NCBI GenBank assembly: GCA_012034765.1
Contig: JAAUOU010000041.1
Location: forward strand, 1 to 37,281
Direction: 5' to 3'
Origin: Pleurocapsaceae cyanobacterium CSU_1_1
GTDB lineage: Bacteria > Cyanobacteriota > Cyanobacteriia > Cyanobacteriales > Xenococcaceae
Length of the DNA stretch: 37,281 bases
In this document: in pieces, positions 33,701 to 37,281 of the stretch
How the letters are laid out: each line of letters begins with the position of its first letter
Position numbering within the stretch: position 1 is the stretch's first letter
Made by a program: the position numbers and the translations under genes
The notes under the pieces: generated by a model
Told to the model about the DNA's origin: nothing
Seen by the model: the letters and a program-made list of their open reading frames with translations, nothing else
Database searches by the model: none

Positions 33701-35113
33701 TTATACATTTGATACTAAACTCTCGATTTCTTCTATCTTGGTTGGTAATTCCGCGGTTAAGACTTCTGCACCAGATTCAGTAATCAAAACATCGTCTTCA
33801 ATACGAATACCTCTAACATCGCTAAACTGTTCTAAGCGTTCCCAATTAACTACATCCTGATACTTAGCGCGAAAATTAGCATCATTTAAAATTGCAGGTA
33901 CTTGATAGAAACCTGGTTCAATGGTGACAAGCATTCCTGATTGGAGAGGGCGGTTTAATCTGAGATAACCTAAGCCGAAGCGATCGCTCCTGGTTCGTCC
34001 TGGTTCGTATCCTGCCACATCTCCTAAGTCTTCCATATCATGCACATCTAAACCCAGCAGATGTCCAACACCATGAGGAAAAAATAAGGCGTGAGCGTCT
34101 ATTGCTACTAAATCTTCAGGCTTACCCTTGAGAATGCCTAAGTCTACTAAACCTGTGGCAATTACTAACGCTGCGAGTAAATGAATGTCTTGATACTCTA
34201 CTCCAGACTGTAGTTGGGCAATGCAATCATCATGAGCTTGTAAAACAATTTCGTAGATATCTTTTTGAGTAGGGGAAAACTTACCTGAAACTGCCCAGGT
34301 GCGGGTGATATCTGCTGCCCAGCCGTTAGCAGTTTCTGCCCCCACATCGGCGAGTAAGAGATCGCCTGGCTGTAGCTGATGGTGATAAGACTCGTTATGT
34401 AAAACTTCTCCCTGTACGGTGACAATACTGTTGTAGGCACAGGACATATTATGAGCGATAATTATTCCTTCCATTGCTCCGCGTATTTTTGCTTCAGTGG
34501 TGGCATTTTTAGTTGCCCTCATTCCTGCTTGGTGTGCTTTGACGGATACCTTAGCGGAAGAACGTAATTCTGCTAATGCCAAATTATCGTGGCGCGATCG
34601 CAATTTTACTAATGCTTGAGCAAGTTCTAAATCCAGATTGGCTGCTTGATTAGCCAAAGCCACAGGGCGATTTAGTAATTGACACTGTTGTTGATAAGTA
34701 GCCAAATCCTGAAGAGCGATCGTAGCTGCACCTGCGGTTTTACTGGCTAAATCAGCCCAAGGATATGTCCGCTCTGCGCCAATCATTGCACCTATTTCAT
34801 CTCTATCTGGTGCTGCACCATGCCAGAGAGTGTTTTCTGGTGGTGGATTATCCATAAATAATTCTAATTCCCCTGCTAATAGGCGGATAGCTGCGTTGTG
34901 TAAGGGAATACCAGCAAAATAAAGAAAATGGCTACTTGCGCGGAAGGGAAGCTTGTTCGCGGGAAAATTACGTCCCACAAAATTACCAGACCACAAAATA
35001 ACTGGATGTTTAATTAGCTGCGCTAGTTTTACTCTTCTTTGTTTTAAACCTTCAATTAAAGAGCGATCGCTCACGGCAGTCAACACAACCATTTTCTTTC
35101 TTGGACTAATCAA
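33701..35113 (-). CDS. pepP: Xaa-Pro aminopeptidase (aminopeptidase P family)
   Basis: Releases N-terminal residues preceding proline. The 470-residue protein has the creatinase-like N-terminal domain (HFLYFAGIPLHNAA, and others) and the pita-bread catalytic domain with all five metal ligands visible: Asp in LLLADVGAE, Asp in AADITRTW, His in FFPHGVGHLLGLDVHD, Glu in VTIEPGFY and Glu in GIRIEDDVL. The initiator is ATG 35113 (MISPRKKM) or ATG 35092 (MVVLTAVSDRSL); neither has a distinctive ribosome site. It is divergent from the DUF4332 gene with only 57 bases between, so both promoters overlap. Cytoplasmic. Confidence 0.93.
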   Translation of the reverse strand: MISPRKKMVVLTAVSDRSLIEGLKQRRVKLAQLIKHPVILWSGNFVGRNFPANKLPFRASSHFLYFAGIPLHNAAIRLLAGELELFMDNPPPENTLWHGAAPDRDEIGAMIGAERTYPWADLASKTAGAATIALQDLATYQQQCQLLNRPVALANQAANLDLELAQALVKLRSRHDNLALAELRSSAKVSVKAHQAGMRATKNATTEAKIRGAMEGIIIAHNMSCAYNSIVTVQGEVLHNESYHHQLQPGDLLLADVGAETANGWAADITRTWAVSGKFSPTQKDIYEIVLQAHDDCIAQLQSGVEYQDIHLLAALVIATGLVDLGILKGKPEDLVAIDAHALFFPHGVGHLLGLDVHDMEDLGDVAGYEPGRTRSDRFGLGYLRLNRPLQSGMLVTIEPGFYQVPAILNDANFRAKYQDVVNWERLEQFSDVRGIRIEDDVLITESGAEVLTAELPTKIEEIESLVSNV

Positions 35114-35170
35114 TATCCATTAGTATAGATAATTCTTCTTTGTAAACTAATCAAAGTATCAATTAAAGCC

Positions 35171-35590
35171 ATGCAACCTCAATATTGGGTGATCGATCTT
35201 TTACCAGGGTTGATGTTATCCGAACAAAAACTGTTGAAAGCTCAGGGAATAGAAAATACTCTAGATCTACTTAAACAAACGCCAACTTTAAAGTCAAAAA
35301 TAGATTTAGCAGGTAAACTCAAGTTGCACCAAAAACACCTCAATAAGTGGATTGCGCTGGCAGATCTAGCCCGTATTCCTAGCGTCGGCAGTCAATATTG
35401 TGGACTATTACTACATGCAGGGATAGCTTCCGTAGGGCAACTAGCTCAAACTCCTTTCCATCGATTACATCCCCAGATTGTTCGCCTACAGGTCACAACT
35501 ATAGGTCGCCAAGATTTAACCCCACCAGTATCACTAGTAAAACAATGGGTAGAAGAGGCAAAAATACTCTCGTTAACAATACGGGATTAA
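35171..35590 (+). CDS. DUF4332-family helix-hairpin-helix protein
   Basis: A 139-residue protein, PGLMLSEQKLLKAQGIENTLDLL, then LNKWIALADLARIPSVGSQYCGLLLHAGIASVGQLAQTP. The second part is a helix-hairpin-helix resembling those of DNA-binding proteins, and the overall layout matches DUF4332. Role unknown. ATG 35171. Its stop overlaps the stop of the convergent permease gene by four bases (35587-35590). Confidence 0.8.
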   Translation: MQPQYWVIDLLPGLMLSEQKLLKAQGIENTLDLLKQTPTLKSKIDLAGKLKLHQKHLNKWIALADLARIPSVGSQYCGLLLHAGIASVGQLAQTPFHRLHPQIVRLQVTTIGRQDLTPPVSLVKQWVEEAKILSLTIRD

Positions 35591-36840
35591 CTTCTCAAAG
35601 CAATAATCGGATCTAGCTGGGCTGCATTACGAGCAGGGAAAACGCCAAAAAACAGACCAATTCCTCCAGAGGCAGTCAGGGCGAGGAGGATTGATTGAAA
35701 ACTCACTATGGCTTCTAAAGGAGAGAGAGTAGCTACAACTATTGTTCCTCCTACGCCCAAACCAATTCCAATTACACCACCAACGGTAGATAAAATAATT
35801 GCCTCAATGGTGAACTGAATTAAAATATCGCTACCAGTTGCCCCTAGTGCTTTGCGTAAGCCAATTTCTTGGGTACGTTCGACTACCGATACCAACATAA
35901 TATTCATAATGCCGATACCGCCAACAAGCAAAGAGATACTTGCAGTTGCTCCCAAGATTAAAACTAAAATATCAGTGACGCGATTGGCAGTTTCCATTAC
36001 ATCTTGTTGACTACGGACAGTAAAGTCATCTTCACCTTTGAGAATGTTGTGGCGTAGACGTAAAAGATTCGTAATTTGATATTGTGCTGCACTAGAACCT
36101 TCAGAGTTTCTAGTCATTACAGCAATTGACTGGAGAGTAGGACTATTAGTATTGGCTTCTTGTCCTGTAATTTGATTTGCCATGACCATAATCGGGATAA
36201 AAACCGCTTCATCTTGGTTTTGTCCCATAGATACGCCTTTTTCCGCCATCACGCCAATTACCTCAAAGCTAAGATTACGAACCTTAATTTTTTGACCAAC
36301 GGGATTTTGCTTGCCAAAGAGAGTATGGGCGGTATCGCTGCCTAATACAGCTACGCGTTGCGAAGCGAAGCCGTTAGGCTTATCGCTTGTTTGAACATCT
36401 AAAATATTAAAAAATTCTCCCCGAGCAACTTGAGCATTTCTAACGAGAGGATATTCTGGGGTTGTACCAGTAATAGTTACCTGGGTTTCTTGGCTTCTAT
36501 AAGTAACTCGCAAACGTTCGCTTTTTTCTGGGGCAACGGCAGTTATGGCAAGGACTTCTTTAGCGATCGCTTCTGCATCTTCTAGCACTAAAGTATTAGC
36601 TTGTACTGCCCCAGCTTGTGGTCCTCTTTGGTCTATACCTGGGGTTACGAATAAAAGATTTGTTCCTAATGACTCGAATTGCTGATTGATATATTTCTGT
36701 CCCCCTTGTCCCACTGCAACCATCGCAATTACTGAAGCATTACCAATAATTACACCTAGCATCGTCAAACCACTCCGCAGTTTATTACTATAGAGGGTTT
36801 TGGTTGCCATATTGATATTTTCAAAAAAATACGCGCTCAT
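35587..36840 (-). CDS. MacB-type ABC transporter permease (FtsX/MacB fold)
   Basis: A 417-residue permease from ATG 36840 (MSAYFFENINMATKTLYSN). One transmembrane helix at the start (LRSGLTMLGVIIGNASVIAMVAVG), a large MacB-PCD periplasmic domain (about 45-270) and three C-terminal helices (LVLILGATASISLLVGGIGIMNIMLVSV, with VERTQEIGLRKALGA, then AIILSTVGGVIGIGLG and SILLALTASGGIGLFFGVFPA). There is no ATPase domain, so a separate ABC subunit is expected. The upstream ATG at 36912 would translate a heptamer repeat as YPLPTTH units and is rejected as the start. A short string, GTTGCGAAGCGAAGCCGTTA (about 36357-36376), resembling intergenic repeats, is read in frame as SDKPNGFASQ. An RND/HlyD-type adaptor lies directly upstream. 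Confidence 0.9.
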   Translation of the reverse strand: MSAYFFENINMATKTLYSNKLRSGLTMLGVIIGNASVIAMVAVGQGGQKYINQQFESLGTNLLFVTPGIDQRGPQAGAVQANTLVLEDAEAIAKEVLAITAVAPEKSERLRVTYRSQETQVTITGTTPEYPLVRNAQVARGEFFNILDVQTSDKPNGFASQRVAVLGSDTAHTLFGKQNPVGQKIKVRNLSFEVIGVMAEKGVSMGQNQDEAVFIPIMVMANQITGQEANTNSPTLQSIAVMTRNSEGSSAAQYQITNLLRLRHNILKGEDDFTVRSQQDVMETANRVTDILVLILGATASISLLVGGIGIMNIMLVSVVERTQEIGLRKALGATGSDILIQFTIEAIILSTVGGVIGIGLGVGGTIVVATLSPLEAIVSFQSILLALTASGGIGLFFGVFPARNAAQLDPIIALRS

Positions 36841-36843
36841 TAG

Positions 36844-36906
36844 TAGTGGGTAGTGGGTAGTGGGTAGTGGGTAGTGGGTAGTGGGTAGTGGGTAGTAGGT
36901 AATGGG
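36844..36906. repeat. Heptanucleotide tandem repeat (TAGTGGG x9)
   Basis: Seven exact copies of TAGTGGG followed by TAGTAGG and TAATGGG, starting four bases from the permease start codon. A typical cyanobacterial short tandemly repeated repetitive sequence. On the - strand it is open in frame with the permease and would encode YPLPTTH units. Confidence 0.95.
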
Positions 36907-36947
36907 TAACAACTTTTGACTTTTGACTTGGTTGTTATAGATGATAA

Positions 36948-37208
36948 CTACGGTAATCCTGTTCTTATAGGAGCTTGTCCAGGGGGGAAATCGATGAAAA
37001 CGCGATCGCCTGCTGATAAGCCTTGAATAATCTGGGTTTGACCATTTTCATTAAAACCAACCCTAACAGGTTTAAATTGGGCTTGAGCGCGATCGCCTAG
37101 TACCATAACGCCGATTTCACCTTGGTTAGTGGTAATTGCTACTGTAGGAATTGTGGCTCTTCTGGAATTCCCGTGGTAGACACTAGATATGGTGTGGGTT
37201 AAGAAAGA
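36948..37208 (-). CDS. Efflux periplasmic adaptor (HlyD/MacA-like), C-terminal part only
   Basis: From the stop TAG (36948-36950) upstream, the frame reads RATIPTVAITTNQGEIGVMV, then LGDRAQAQFKPVRVGFNENG and QIIQGLSAGDRVFIDFPPGQAPIRTGLP. This is the last beta-barrel and membrane-proximal segment of a MacA/HlyD adaptor that links an ABC or RND pump to an outer-membrane channel. Adaptors have 350-500 residues. Here recognisable sequence ends near 37160, and the frame is closed by a TAG at 37209-37211, so the rest is missing: cut by an insertion, or frameshifted. The permease gene follows downstream after the heptamer repeat, forming a MacAB-like pair. Confidence 0.75.
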   Translation of the reverse strand, partial: SFLTHTISSVYHGNSRRATIPTVAITTNQGEIGVMVLGDRAQAQFKPVRVGFNENGQTQIIQGLSAGDRVFIDFPPGQAPIRTGLP

Positions 37209-37281
37209 CTAAATCTTTCATAGCCATGAATATCGAGCGTAAGTCGTTGAAAAAGGCGATCGACATCAAAAATGCCATAGC
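37199..37281 (-). other. Partial open frame at the right edge, possibly the end of an inserted gene
   Basis: On the - strand from the window edge a frame reads YGIFDVDRLFQRLTLDIH, then GYERFSLS and TAA (37199-37201). It lies where adaptor sequence should be and could be the C-terminus of a transposase that split the adaptor gene. I do not recognise the family with certainty, and the + strand also has a short open frame here (MNIERKSLKKAIDIKNAI from about 37222). Confidence 0.3.

Noticed and set aside
36841-36912. Start of the permease at 36912
   Set aside because: It would place nine heptamer units inside the protein as YPLPTTH repeats before the family N-terminus; ATG 36840 matches the usual start.
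1-37281. CRISPR array
   Set aside because: The tandem repeats present are heptamers or a 57-bp coding duplication; no 25-40 base direct repeats with unique spacers of regular length were seen.

Overview
The window is mostly chromosomal DNA of a cyanobacterium. GCGATCGC (HIP1) octamers are scattered throughout, base composition is AT-rich, and the gene set is diagnostic: a CpcS/CpeS phycobilin lyase, the NDH-1 subunit NdhS, the ClpP/ClpR pair, a GUN4 domain, a HAS-barrel protein, and DUF29/DUF4112/DUF4332 proteins. The first ~550-600 bases are different: GC-rich, without HIP1 sites, and carrying a frameshifted VanW-family fragment that abuts a GH57 gene missing its 5' end. That looks like an assembly chimera or a foreign insertion.

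Layout. 0.6-3.1 kb: truncated GH57 glycosidase, GNAT remnant, S4 RNA-binding protein (+). 3.2-6.0 kb: CysO/MoaD-like sulfur carrier, threonine synthase thrC and MTA phosphorylase mtnP (-). 6.1-6.9 kb: two nuclease-fold remnants (Uma2 piece, PD-(D/E)XK piece). 6.9-10.4 kb: phycobilin lyase (+), hisIE (-), an unlisted 55-aa small protein with its own terminator (-), clpP and clpR (-). 10.6-15.1 kb: methylglyoxal synthase-lipid kinase fusion, secreted trypsin-GUN4 protein, YjbQ, a DUF952 gene without a standard start codon, and a Nudix hydrolase (+). 15.1-18.8 kb: HhH protein, TM2/SHOCT protein, decayed trehalase, HAS-barrel protein, ndhS and an unknown protein (-). 19.2-24.7 kb: purL, interrupted by a complete LAGLIDADG intein, then purF (+). 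24.7-25.8 kb: dispersed repeats around an orphan HigA-type antitoxin with a palindromic operator, then a DUF29 gene. 25.9-32.8 kb: three consecutive TPR-fused enzymes (sulfotransferase, methyltransferase, GT61 glycosyltransferase, the last broken by two single-base frameshifts) and an RTX calcium-binding protein, all on the - strand. 33.2-37.3 kb: DUF4112, Xaa-Pro aminopeptidase, DUF4332 (+), a MacB-type permease and the 3' part of its adaptor gene, whose frame breaks near the right edge.

The strongest single observation is the 476-residue intein in PurL, inserted before a conserved cysteine (GN|CIGVPT), with intact splicing blocks and both endonuclease motifs, so the cell's only visible purL copy depends on protein splicing. 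The most system-like neighbourhood is the run of TPR-fused sulfotransferase, methyltransferase and GT61 transferase next to an RTX protein, which suggests building and decorating a surface glycan or glycoprotein. A third theme is repeats shaping genes: heptamer repeats (TGARCAR) supply the stop codons of three genes, another heptamer array precedes the MacB-like permease start, and GTCCTTTAGG inverted repeats sit in several intergenic gaps. Several genes carry single-base deletions, some in homopolymers, so some apparent pseudogenes may be sequencing errors.
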